Below are positions 41,281-50,255 of a stretch of DNA of 64,000 nucleotides, piece by piece (the first letter of the stretch is position 1; every line of letters starts with the position of its first letter). The position numbers and the translations under genes were made by a program. Below the pieces are notes generated by a model. That model did not search any database and had not been told where the DNA came from. It saw only the letters and a list, made by a program, of their open reading frames with translations. The DNA comes from JAJXWB01 sp046349085 (GTDB taxonomy: Bacteria > Pseudomonadota > Alphaproteobacteria > Rhizobiales > Beijerinckiaceae), in contig JAXMDA010000004.1 in NCBI GenBank assembly GCA_046349085.1, forward strand, positions 248,001 to 312,000, read 5' to 3'.

Positions 41281-42406
41281 CCAGGTACGAGATCGTTATC
41301 TTCACATCCGCAAAGAACACGGGCTGTCCGCCAAGTCCCATCAATCCCTTGATCCTGGTTGTTCGCTCATTGAAATGCGCGCCGTCGCCGACCGGGAAAG
41401 GTGGCAGAAGCGCTTCGCCGTGCCAGGCATCGTCATCTCCAGCACGTATAGATATCGCTTCCGGCTCGGAGCCTTGGTCGCTAGACCATTGAACTGAAAA
41501 ACCTCTGGTCGCGACTACCGCGCCGCTTTCCATATCATCCCAGGTGTAGGTATCAGAGACAATATCCTGACCGCCACGCCCCTCAAGCGACAGCGTGAAA
41601 ATTGGATCGTCATCGAAATCATCGTCCGTCACGCACGTGAGCTTCAAGACCGCAATTTCAATGAATCGCCTCAGTGACGTTTGCTCAAGCGGATCGTTGG
41701 AGTTGCCGTCTGACCAGGCGTACCCCCATGATCCGTTTCGAGCCCACGCCAGCGCGATGAACCAATAAGGCTTTCCCGGCGGCAACTGCGACACTGACTG
41801 AAACGAATTGTCTGCCGGAGCGTCAACCAAGTGCACACGACCTACTTCTTTAGAAAGTCCAATAGCTAGCGGGACTCGGGCGGATTGACCGAACCGCGGG
41901 ACAGTCCCTTGGCCATCATTAAAAAGTTCAGGCTTGTCACCGCCGACCAGCAAAAGGACACGCGAGTCATATGCTCCCGTGGCAAGAGCGACCCTGAGCG
42001 CATTATTCTCTTGGCTGACCGCAATCTGCGGCTTTCCCGCACATGACGTCAGCATCGGCCCTGCAGGACCTTCAAGAATACTGGGGAGCTCGATGCGACC
42101 CACGGCGCTCATGAAATCGGCTTCCACTGGCAATGATGTCGACGAGATAATTCCGCGAGGAAAAGCCACTGCTTGATACATCGATCCGATCGGAACAGCG
42201 GTCCTATGGTGGCCGACTCCAGGCGGGCGGTAGATAACTGGGACCCTCTTGAACGGCGGCAACGTGCTCGCGCTTACATCAAAGGGAATCACTCGCTCGA
42301 ACAATTCCACATCGCCGATCTCGTCAGTCGGTCGTATCTGAATGTCGGCAGTACTGGAATGCGCGACGTAAACATCGTTCACAGGAGTGAGGATCGAGAG
42401 CTGCAT
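41276..42406 (-). CDS. Unknown protein B, paralogue of the upstream gene (island cargo)
   Basis: This 376-aa protein matches no family I recognise. It has no signal peptide and no membrane helix, is beta-rich and acidic, and has an Asp cluster (TDDDFDDDPIF) followed by DDMESGAVVATRGFSVQW. It aligns along most of its length with the product of 42443-43597: LPSILEG..LTSCAG..SRVLLLVGGDKPE with IPRLKKD..LTMCGEG..SRALLFGTETKP, then KPYWFIALAW with QLYYIALVW, and MESGAVVA with MESGSSLA. It is the second gene of a two-gene operon (36 bp gap), with GGAG nine bases before ATG 42406. Its stop overlaps the att remnant. Function unknown. Confidence 0.75.
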   Translation of the reverse strand: MQLSILTPVNDVYVAHSSTADIQIRPTDEIGDVELFERVIPFDVSASTLPPFKRVPVIYRPPGVGHHRTAVPIGSMYQAVAFPRGIISSTSLPVEADFMSAVGRIELPSILEGPAGPMLTSCAGKPQIAVSQENNALRVALATGAYDSRVLLLVGGDKPELFNDGQGTVPRFGQSARVPLAIGLSKEVGRVHLVDAPADNSFQSVSQLPPGKPYWFIALAWARNGSWGYAWSDGNSNDPLEQTSLRRFIEIAVLKLTCVTDDDFDDDPIFTLSLEGRGGQDIVSDTYTWDDMESGAVVATRGFSVQWSSDQGSEPEAISIRAGDDDAWHGEALLPPFPVGDGAHFNERTTRIKGLMGLGGQPVFFADVKITISYLA

Positions 42407-42442
42407 GGTTTCACGCTCCGTATCAAAGACGTCGGCGCAGTG

Positions 42443-43597
42443 TCAGGTATGCGTCACTGAAACCAAACAATGAGCTAGAAAGTGAAAACCATCCCCGCCT
42501 TCGCCCGAATCGATCGTCAAGAAGTCCTGGAAATCCTCGGCGCCAACGCCCGATCGAAATTTTACCTGAATGCTGCCAGCAGCATTGTCGTCGGAGTCTT
42601 CAGGGAACGAGCCAGAATCATCTTCGACGGCTGCGACCGAAATAGCGATGCTGTCCGCGGCGGCGCCGCTGACCTGAAACATTTCGTCCAGCGCAAGCGA
42701 TGAGCCAGATTCCATGGGCTTCCAGGAACGCGTACGTATGATCGCTGACGCTGGACTGGCTGGGGTTACCGTAATTGTAAATGTCGCCTCGCCATCGCTC
42801 AGGTCATCGCTATCATCGATGCAAACGAGCGTCGCCACGTCGATTGCTACGGCTCGCTGCTTCGTCGTCACCATCTCCGGGTCATTTGTCGACGGTCCCG
42901 CCGTGGTGGCGAGGCCAGGGCCGGTCTTCCATGTAAAGTCGAAATTTCCAGCGCTGTCCCACACGAGCGCGATGTAATACAGTTGCGCGCCGGGACGCAT
43001 ACGATCGCTGTCAGGCCAACCATCGGCTCGACGGTCTTCCAACTCGACAACGTGGATCAGTCCGACGTCGCTAGATGCGGCGGAAAGCAGGAACTTTGCT
43101 GTGCCCTGCACATCTGCAGTCGGAAACAGCCCGTCTGTCCAGACAGGCTTTGTTTCAGTTCCAAACAAAAGCGCACGTGAAACGACGCTCCCGGACCCAA
43201 TGACGCCTCTGATAAATGTGCCGCCCGACATCACAGACAACTGCGCAACACCTTCGCCACACATTGTCAGATAATTCTTTCGCCCGTGATCCTTCTTCAA
43301 GCGCGGTATATTCAGCTCATCAATCAGAAGTCCATCGCCGCTCGGCGAGCCGCTTTGAGCAGCAAACAAACGAAACGTATACAGCGCGCCAACCGGCCCC
43401 GGCGTGTCGAGTAATATGTACTGCGAAAAATTCGGCGGAAATGTTCGGACGCGGGCAAATACCGGACTGGTCGAAGGGCCATTGAACTCCGTTTTCGCGA
43501 GCCACAGCTCGGCGCCCTCTCGATTCACGGAGACATGCACCTCCACCGTGTCGTCGAACGCGACCAGTTGGCCATTTAACGGCGCCATGTGCGGCAT
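42443..43597 (-). CDS. Unknown protein A, paralogue of the downstream gene (island cargo)
   Basis: This 384-aa protein has no recognised family. The start is ATG 43597 (MPHMAPLNGQ), five bases after a perfect AGGAGG; the frame is open to 43654, but without a ribosome site. It is soluble, beta-rich and acidic, with no signal peptide. The C-terminal third contains IDDSDDLSDGEATFTITV, then SWKPMESGSSLALDEMFQVSG and a DDSGSFPEDSDDN stretch, aligned to the Asp-rich and MESG regions of protein B. The N-terminal domain (about 1-100) is less similar between the two. Tandem paralogues of this size as the only intact cargo suggest a two-subunit product or a diversified duplicate. I see no catalytic motif. 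Confidence 0.75.
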   Translation of the reverse strand: MPHMAPLNGQLVAFDDTVEVHVSVNREGAELWLAKTEFNGPSTSPVFARVRTFPPNFSQYILLDTPGPVGALYTFRLFAAQSGSPSGDGLLIDELNIPRLKKDHGRKNYLTMCGEGVAQLSVMSGGTFIRGVIGSGSVVSRALLFGTETKPVWTDGLFPTADVQGTAKFLLSAASSDVGLIHVVELEDRRADGWPDSDRMRPGAQLYYIALVWDSAGNFDFTWKTGPGLATTAGPSTNDPEMVTTKQRAVAIDVATLVCIDDSDDLSDGEATFTITVTPASPASAIIRTRSWKPMESGSSLALDEMFQVSGAAADSIAISVAAVEDDSGSFPEDSDDNAAGSIQVKFRSGVGAEDFQDFLTIDSGEGGDGFHFLAHCLVSVTHT

Positions 43598-44045
43598 CTC
43601 GGCCTCCTGCAGTAACATTGGCAGACAGCAAGCGACACCTGCGACGCGTTGCAAAGCTCAGTTCAAGATCGCCTTCGCCGATGCACGTCCAAGCTATGAT
43701 CCGAACACGGAAAGGAGCATGCGACAAGTGATATCGCTCACACGATGAAGGCTGACATTCGGAATTCCTTGCTTAAAAATATTCGACCGCCGTGCTTCGA
43801 CTAAGGAAGACGAAGGCGCATTTCGTCCACGTTCGCATCTCGTGAGAACGCCGATGCGAACGCGGCGCTAGCTGCGTTCGCATCGGACGAGAACTGCTGC
43901 TCGACCAAACTTCGGAATGGTCGGTCAACGCGCTACATCTCGATATATTCCAGTTCAGCGTGGAGCAGCCCGCCCCTGTGAATTGCTGCCGCACACTTTA
44001 ATGGACTTGCTGTCCACGCCTTTCGCGCCTTTGCCAGCGACATAA
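43598..44045. other. Island intergenic region upstream of the paralogue operon
   Basis: No convincing gene is seen: the short frames here are low-quality and lack ribosome sites. It must contain the promoter of the two-gene operon. It also holds the inverted-repeat cluster 43830-43885. The sequence is noticeably AT-richer than the surrounding chromosome. Confidence 0.5.
43830..43885. repeat. Three copies of a CGTTCGCATC unit with a 12-bp-arm inverted repeat
   Basis: CGATGCGAACGC (43852-43863) and GCGTTCGCATCG (43874-43885) are exact 12-bp inverted arms around GGCGCTAGCT. A further CGTTCGCATC stands at 43830-43839, inverted to the middle copy. Both outer copies are followed by a CG(T/A)GAGAAC-like block, giving a direct-repeat component. 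It lies about 230 bp upstream of the paralogue operon. It could be a regulator-binding array, recombination accessory sites or iterons. Confidence 0.75.
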
Positions 44046-44333
44046 TTATAACTGTTGCGAACTTGTTTTGGTCAGCCTTCCGCCAGTTGGCGCTTTCGTG
44101 ACCGTTGAACCCGTATAGCGATTATCAGGGCAGCTTTCGGTCTCTCGCTGCGAGATCCAGTCTAAAGCGCAGGTACCATCGTCAGCCCGCGACGTAATGG
44201 CGACCGAGTCATTTTGCGCAATGAAAAATTGATATCGCTCGGTCCTACACTCGCTTCCGCCGGAAACGCCAGCGCGACGCACGCACCAATTGCGCAGGCA
44301 AGGATTGCAATTTTTGTCGTCGATATGTCTCAC
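44046..44333 (-). pseudogene. Frame-broken small secreted cysteine protein
   Basis: Two frames each hold half of a plausible protein. A signal-peptide-like stretch, IAILACAIGACVALAFPAEA, lies in one frame without a start codon. Another frame supplies the start (GTG 44333, MRHIDDK) and the tail FFIAQNDSVAITSRADDG then CALDWISQRETESCPDNRY. The frames join if one A is removed at the A5 run (plus-strand T5, 44311-44315) and one T is added at the T5 run (plus-strand A5, 44224-44228). The result is a 95-aa exported protein with Cys residues. Either two compensating homopolymer indels inactivated it, or the assembly has homopolymer errors. I do not recognise the family. Confidence 0.5.
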
Positions 44334-44717
44334 GTTCAGCGTTTCGCGAACCCGCAATCAGCGGTCAACCGCGTCTTGAAGCAACGGCGACCACGTGAAT
44401 GCGTTCAAGAGCAATCCAGCCTTCGCGATCAACCTCGACCCCGGCCTGCAGGCGTGGAAGCTCGCCGGCGCCGGGCCCGATCTCGGCACGCATCTCGTCG
44501 CCGCGCGCACTGCATATTCCGACGCTCAAGAGAATCGCGCCCCGATTTTCAAAGTGAACGCGGGCGGCGATCGATTTGGCGATGCGATCAGCACGAGACG
44601 AAGCCGGAAAATCGCCGGACGTAAGCGGAATCGAGTTTGCAGCAGCGTATACCTTTTCCGAGACCCGGTTTCCCGGACCCCAGATCGGTATATCGCTTTG
44701 ATTTAATTTGATTTCGA
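44334..44717. other. Island/tRNA junction region without an assignable gene
   Basis: About 384 bp. The part from 44395 to 44600 is GC-rich like the chromosome and open on both strands, but neither reading (for example the minus-strand IAARVHFENRGAILLSVG) resembles a known protein or has a proper start. It may be a decayed gene fragment. Confidence 0.4.
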
Positions 44718-44793
<76 letters not shown>

Positions 44794-44943
44794 ATCGACC
44801 GGTTGCGACCGGAGGCGGCGAGATAGCAAACGCTATTGCCCCTGTCCAGCCCGCGGCGCGCAATTTTCCGCTATGTTCTCGGCGACGTCGCGCGCGCGGC
44901 TTTTCCGCGCTAGGATTGCGAGGACGGTTCTGGAGAAAGCGCG

Positions 44944-45315
44944 ATGAGATTGGCAGGCGGTTTATTGGGCGGAGCTGCGCTGGCGCTTGTTCTCGGCGCG
45001 GCGACGCCGGCCGCGGAGGCGCGGGAGCGCGGCTGGTCGCCGGCCTGCGACTGCGTACCGAAGGCCAAGGCCCGCCGCGTCGCGCACCGCAAGGCGCGCC
45101 GGCATTATTCGTCCTATCGGCCGGTTCTGGACGTCGATTCCGTTCAGATCGTCGTGAACACGGATGACGGGCCGATCGCCGTCGGTCAGCGCCGGACCAT
45201 CTCCTACGCCTGGCCCCATCCCCATTACAGCTACGACTATCCCTGGGACGGCTACGGCGGGCCGTACTATGGCTACCCCGCCCCGCCCGGCACGTGGGAT
45301 TACAGGGGCTACTGA
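44944..45315 (+). CDS. Small exported Tyr/Gly/Pro-rich hypothetical protein
   Basis: This 123-aa protein has a clear signal peptide (MRLAGGLLGGAALALVLGAA... AEARE), a CDC motif, a basic stretch (KAKARRVAHRKARRHYSSY) and a C-terminal tail rich in Tyr, Pro and Gly (PHPHYSYDYPWDGYGGPYYG). Tails of this type occur in many small periplasmic or surface proteins of Rhizobiales. No function can be assigned. It ends 4 bp before a bidirectional terminator shared with leuA. Confidence 0.7.
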   Translation: MRLAGGLLGGAALALVLGAATPAAEARERGWSPACDCVPKAKARRVAHRKARRHYSSYRPVLDVDSVQIVVNTDDGPIAVGQRRTISYAWPHPHYSYDYPWDGYGGPYYGYPAPPGTWDYRGY

Positions 45316-45318
45316 ACG

Positions 45319-45350
45319 AAAAGGGGCCGCGCGGGCCCCTTTCCTTTTGG
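45319..45350. terminator. Bidirectional terminator between the small exported protein and leuA
   Basis: AAAGGGGCC (45320-45328), loop GCGCG and GGCCCCTTT (45334-45342), followed by CCTTTT. The 9-bp stem flanked by A's and T's can serve both convergent genes. Confidence 0.85.
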
Positions 45351-45371
45351 CGTCGAAGCGCGCGGGCCAGA

Positions 45372-46943
<1,572 letters not shown>

Positions 46944-47032
46944 GTTCGTCTTCCTGGAATCGGATGTGTCGTTTGAAACCGGCGCTACGCTTGCAGAAAT
47001 GTCGGGCGGCCGGCGGGTCGGGTTAAGCTCAT

Positions 47033-47101
47033 CCCCTCAGCGCCCAGGCAAAGCCCAGCCGGCGCTCAGGGGCGGCTAAGAAGAAGCAGGCCGAGGGAAA
47101 G
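47033..47101 (-). promoter_or_regulatory. Candidate leuA attenuator: Leu-codon run, stop, and hairpin
   Basis: On the minus strand, 47101-47078 reads CTT TCC CTC GGC CTG CTT CTT CTT (six Leu codons of eight), ending in TGA at 47066-47068. The stop lies inside the 5' arm of a strong hairpin: plus strand 47033-47044 CCCCTCAGCGCC against 47061-47072 GGCGCTCAGGGG, 11 of 12 paired. This is the geometry of a ribosome-controlled attenuator 90 bp before leuA. The weakness is the start: the nearby ATG (47123) is out of frame with the Leu codons, and only a TTG farther upstream is in frame. No T-run follows the hairpin. Confidence 0.5.
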
Positions 47102-47298
47102 CGCGCGCGCGACCGCGTCGGCCATGGGCCGGCGGGCGTCGTTCTGCGTGCTGGTGGCGAAACGGGCCACAAATTCCTCGCGCAATATCGTGCGCCCTCG
47201 CGCACGATTGCTCGATCAATAACTCAAGACGCCGCAGGCGACAAGAGCGGCGGCCCCGCTCGAGGGGCGGGCGATCGGCGAAGACCGGCATTTCCCGT

Positions 47299-48078
47299 TC
47301 AGCTCGCCGCCTTCCACGCCATGCAGACGACCATCGCCAAGATCAGCGCGAATGTCAGGCGGCGCAATCGCGCCTCGCTCATCCGATTGGCGATTCGCGC
47401 GCCGAGGTCGCCGCCGGCGCTGAGCCCTGCGACGATTCCCGCGAGAACAGGCCAGGACGCTGTCCAGCCGTGGCTGAAATAGACCCAGGCGGCCGGCAGG
47501 TTTACCGGGGCGAGCGACAGGATGAGGCTGGCCATCTGCGCCTGATGTTGGCGCACGCCAACAAGAGCGGTGAGCCCGACCATGACGGCAAGCCCGCCGC
47601 CAATGCCGAGAAGGCCGGCGGACAGGCCGGCCGCAGCGCCAACCGCGAGCAGCGCAGGCGCCCCCGGGGCGGCGGCGACCTTCGATTCCGCGGGCTCGCG
47701 CACGGACCGGGCGGGCCGCACGACCAGCAGCGCCAGCAGCAGCGCGAGATAGCCGACATAAGTCCAGCGCAGCGCGCCGTCCGATACGAAGCCCGCCGCC
47801 AGCGAGCCGGCGAGCCCGCCCGCGACGAAACCGAGCGTCATCCAGATGAGCCAGCGCCACGGCGTGCGCGCGCCGTCGGCGCGATAGCGCGCGATGCCCG
47901 GCAGACTGGTCGGCGGAACCTGCGCAATCAGCGATATGCCCTGCGCGACATGCTGCTCCGCCCCAAGCAGTAGCGAGGAAAGAACGACCAGCGCGCCGCC
48001 GGGGCTCGTGCCCGTGAGGCCGGACGCCACGCCGCCGACGAGCCCCACCGCTCCGCCGATGAGGAGATCGGCGATCAC
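47299..48078 (-). CDS. TauE/SafE-family membrane permease
   Basis: This 259-aa protein is a polytopic membrane protein of the sulfite exporter/TSUP family (PF01925), with about eight hydrophobic segments in two repeats: LIGGAVGLVGGVASGLTGTSPGGALVVL and later GLSAGLLGIGGGLAVMVGL. The start is GTG 48078, which overlaps the TetR stop (GTGA), so the two are coupled. Family members export or import sulfite, sulfoacetate, taurine-derived or other organic anions. The substrate is unknown; co-transcription with a TetR gene suggests an efflux function induced by its substrate. Confidence 0.87.
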   Translation of the reverse strand: MIADLLIGGAVGLVGGVASGLTGTSPGGALVVLSSLLLGAEQHVAQGISLIAQVPPTSLPGIARYRADGARTPWRWLIWMTLGFVAGGLAGSLAAGFVSDGALRWTYVGYLALLLALLVVRPARSVREPAESKVAAAPGAPALLAVGAAAGLSAGLLGIGGGLAVMVGLTALVGVRQHQAQMASLILSLAPVNLPAAWVYFSHGWTASWPVLAGIVAGLSAGGDLGARIANRMSEARLRRLTFALILAMVVCMAWKAAS

Positions 48079-48695
48079 GGCGACGCGCTTGCTTGCGCCG
48101 TCGACAGGCCGTCCAGCATACGTTCGACCGTCTTGAGGCAGGCGTCGAAATCGACAGGCTCGCCCCAGCTTGCCTGCAGCACGAAGCCCTGGAAGATGGC
48201 GATCAGCGTGCGGGCGATGGCGTCCGGATCGAGATCGCATGCGATCTGTCCCGCCTCTTGCGCGCGCGAAACGACGCCGGCGAGAAGCCGACGCGGCGCG
48301 TCGACGCCCTCGACGACGCCGGCCCTGACGCGATCGTTGCGCAGCGCCTCGGCCCAGCCGTGCACGGATACGCGTCGCCGCGCCTGCGCGCCCGGTTCGA
48401 CGAGCGCGCGCGCATAGGCCGCCACAAGGCTGCGTAGCGCCGCCAGCGCGTGGGTTTCCTGCGCCGCCGCGAGATTGATCAGCGCTTCGGAAGCATGGCG
48501 GTCGTCCGCCAGCGCTTCGATGATCTCGTCCTTGCTCGAAAAGTAGAGATACACCGCGCCGCGGCTGAGCCGCGTGGCCGCGACGATTTCGGCCATGCCC
48601 GTCTGGTGGAAGCCGTTCTCGGAGAACAGCGCGAGCGCGGCGTCGAGAATCTGCTGACGCCGCGCGTCCCTGCGTTGCGCGCTTATGCGAGGCAT
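48075..48695 (-). CDS. TetR-family transcriptional regulator
   Basis: This 206-aa protein has the TetR helix-turn-helix (RQQILDAALALFSENGFHQTGMAEIVAATRLSRGAVYLYFSSKDEII) and a variable ligand domain. It is encoded first in a two-gene operon with the TauE-like permease, and a perfect palindrome 21 bp before its start is a plausible autoregulatory operator. Confidence 0.9.
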   Translation of the reverse strand: MPRISAQRRDARRQQILDAALALFSENGFHQTGMAEIVAATRLSRGAVYLYFSSKDEIIEALADDRHASEALINLAAAQETHALAALRSLVAAYARALVEPGAQARRRVSVHGWAEALRNDRVRAGVVEGVDAPRRLLAGVVSRAQEAGQIACDLDPDAIARTLIAIFQGFVLQASWGEPVDFDACLKTVERMLDGLSTAQASASP

Positions 48696-48715
48696 GCCGC
48701 GTTCCTATAAAAACC

Positions 48716-48727
48716 GACCGATCGGTC
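48716..48727. promoter_or_regulatory. TetR operator palindrome GACCGATCGGTC
   Basis: An exact 12-bp palindrome sits 20 bp upstream of the TetR start, flanked by AT-rich sequence (TATAAAAACC on one side, TTTATGATA on the other). ACCGATCGGT-type sites of this kind, often written as ACCGACCGATCGGT, are common TetR operators. Confidence 0.75.
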
Positions 48728-48834
48728 TTTATGATAGCGGAGCACGCCGGCAAGGGGAACGCATTCGTTAATGTTGCGTTCATCTTCATGAACGAGCCGG
48801 CGCCTGCGCCGGCGCCCAAGAAACAGGCCCATCC

Positions 48835-49107
48835 ATGTTGAATCGATTCCAGAAATTCGCGCGAAAAATGCGATCGGCCGCCTTGGCCGGACGCCCGGTC
48901 CTCGCGCGCGCCGATATCGTCAGCCGCGGCCAGTATGTGCCGCGCGGCGCGACCGGGCATATCGTCCGCGTCCGGCCGGACGGCGATTTCGATGTCGCCT
49001 TCGACCGGTTCGAAACGAAACTGATCCGGGCGCGCCGCCACGAAATAGCCGCCGCTCCCACGCTGGCGCCCCGCGCCCGGTTCGGCTTGCGCATCCTCTC
49101 GCACTGA
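48835..49107 (+). CDS. Small basic hypothetical protein with an SH3-like segment
   Basis: This 90-aa basic protein, MLNRFQKFARKMRSAALAG at its start, contains VSRGQYVPRGATGHIVRVRPDGDFDVAFD, a small beta-barrel-like stretch recalling NifZ/KOW-type domains. I cannot assign a function. It stands alone, with a strong terminator 21 bp after its stop, which supports it being a real transcript. Confidence 0.6.
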   Translation: MLNRFQKFARKMRSAALAGRPVLARADIVSRGQYVPRGATGHIVRVRPDGDFDVAFDRFETKLIRARRHEIAAAPTLAPRARFGLRILSH

Positions 49108-49128
49108 CCGGTCGCCTTCCTTCAAGCT

Positions 49129-49154
49129 CGCCCGCCATCGGCGGGCGTTTTTTT
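49129..49154 (+). terminator. Strong Rho-independent terminator
   Basis: CGCCCGCC-ATC-GGCGGGCG with eight perfect pairs, followed by TTTTTTT (49148-49154). It ends the small gene at 48835-49107. Confidence 0.93.
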
Positions 49155-49221
49155 GTGGCTTGTGAGCTGGCGCGGGATCGGGCAGAAACAAAAGAACTGT
49201 CCGACAAAACGAGCCGACGAA

Positions 49222-49692
49222 ATGAGCGAAGAGCCCGTCCAGACCTGCAATCCGCCGCCGCCCGAGGGGTGGAGCCTCTTCACGCTGCGCGGCGGCTACA
49301 TCGACCGCAACGGCCCGCTGTTCTACCGCGACGACGGCCCGCAGGGCTTTCAGCTCGGGATGCGCATCGAACATCGTCATTGCAATCCGCGCGGCGTCGG
49401 CCACGGCGGCTGGCTGATGACATTCGCCGACATGATGCTGCCTATGGCCGCGCACCGTCATCCCAAGGTTGGCCGTCATTTTCTGCCGACCGTGTCGATG
49501 GCTGTGGATTTCTTGGCCCCGGCGCCGCTGGGCTCCTGGCTCAACAGCCGCACCGACATTCTGCGTGTGACGCGCAACCTCGTTTTCGCCCAAGGACTTA
49601 TTTATGCGGACGAGACGCTGGCGGCGCGCGTCAACGGCGTGTTCAAGATCGGCGAGCCTATCGCGAAACTCCTGGGCGACGCGGACAAATAG
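49222..49692 (+). CDS. PaaI-family hotdog-fold thioesterase
   Basis: This 156-aa protein has the hotdog fold of the PaaI/YbgC group: GMRIEHRHCNPRGVGHGGWLMTFADMMLPMAAHRH contains the HGG motif, followed by VSMAVDFLAPAPLGSWL. It hydrolyses acyl-CoA, probably aryl or medium-chain. ATG 49222 (MSEEPVQ) is preferred to the in-frame ATG 49153, which would overlap the terminator. The substrate is unknown. Confidence 0.83.
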   Translation: MSEEPVQTCNPPPPEGWSLFTLRGGYIDRNGPLFYRDDGPQGFQLGMRIEHRHCNPRGVGHGGWLMTFADMMLPMAAHRHPKVGRHFLPTVSMAVDFLAPAPLGSWLNSRTDILRVTRNLVFAQGLIYADETLAARVNGVFKIGEPIAKLLGDADK

Positions 49693-49759
49693 CCGCGGAC
49701 GCTTGACCGCGGCCGTCGCAAAGGTAAATTTTGCGCGCCTCGATGGAGCCCCCGCCTCG

Positions 49760-50116
49760 ATGACCAATCGCCTGCAGCTCCTTGCCTGCGCCGCCGCATT
49801 GCTCGCGCTCGCCTCCTGTAACTCCACGCCGTCGCCGCAGGCGGTGGCGACCGGGCCGGCGCCGCAGCCGCGCGCCGTTTCGGCCGTCACGCCGCAAGGC
49901 TTCAGGCTGCCGGAAGGCGCGGGCTGCTCCGGCGCGATCGCGCGCTACCGCGCCGTCATCGCCAACGATCACGACACCGGCAACGTCAACGATACGGTCT
50001 ACAGGCAAATCGAGGGCGAGATTTCGAGCGCGTCCGCCGCCTGCGCCGCCGGCAAGGACGGCGAAGCCATGAGCCTCGTCGCCGCTTCCAAGAGCCGCCA
50101 CGGCTATCCGGGCTGA
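49760..50116 (+). CDS. Small putative lipoprotein
   Basis: This 118-aa protein starts MTNRLQLLACAAALLALASCNS, a lipoprotein signal with lipobox LASC. The mature part contains two Cys (GAGCSGAIARYRAVIANDHD; SAACAAGKDGEAM), likely a disulfide, and resembles small envelope proteins of Rhizobiales. No function is known to me. It follows the thioesterase by 67 bp. Confidence 0.75.
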   Translation: MTNRLQLLACAAALLALASCNSTPSPQAVATGPAPQPRAVSAVTPQGFRLPEGAGCSGAIARYRAVIANDHDTGNVNDTVYRQIEGEISSASAACAAGKDGEAMSLVAASKSRHGYPG

Positions 50117-50255
50117 CGCCGCGGCGCCGCAGGCCCCTTGATCGAAATTCGACCCGCGCCCCGTGCGCCGCGCATATTCATGCTTGCCGCCCGCAAGACC
50201 TCGGGCGATATCGGGCGTCAGGAATTTTCGAGCGCCAATGAATTGAGAGCCGACA

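Noticed and set aside
44395..44706. Plus-strand 103-codon gene next to tRNA-Lys
   Set aside because: No ribosome site, no family resemblance, and the opposite strand is equally open; left unassigned.
41281..44717. Integrase or excisionase fragment in the island
   Set aside because: Neither strand shows the tyrosine-recombinase RxxxHxxxR...Y pattern or a recombinase-like stretch in the short frames I read.
47066..47123. Leader peptide starting at ATG 47123 and running into the Leu codons
   Set aside because: Careful counting gives 58 bases, so that ATG is out of frame and stops at TAG after about 15 codons. The Leu run itself is kept as a candidate with this caveat.
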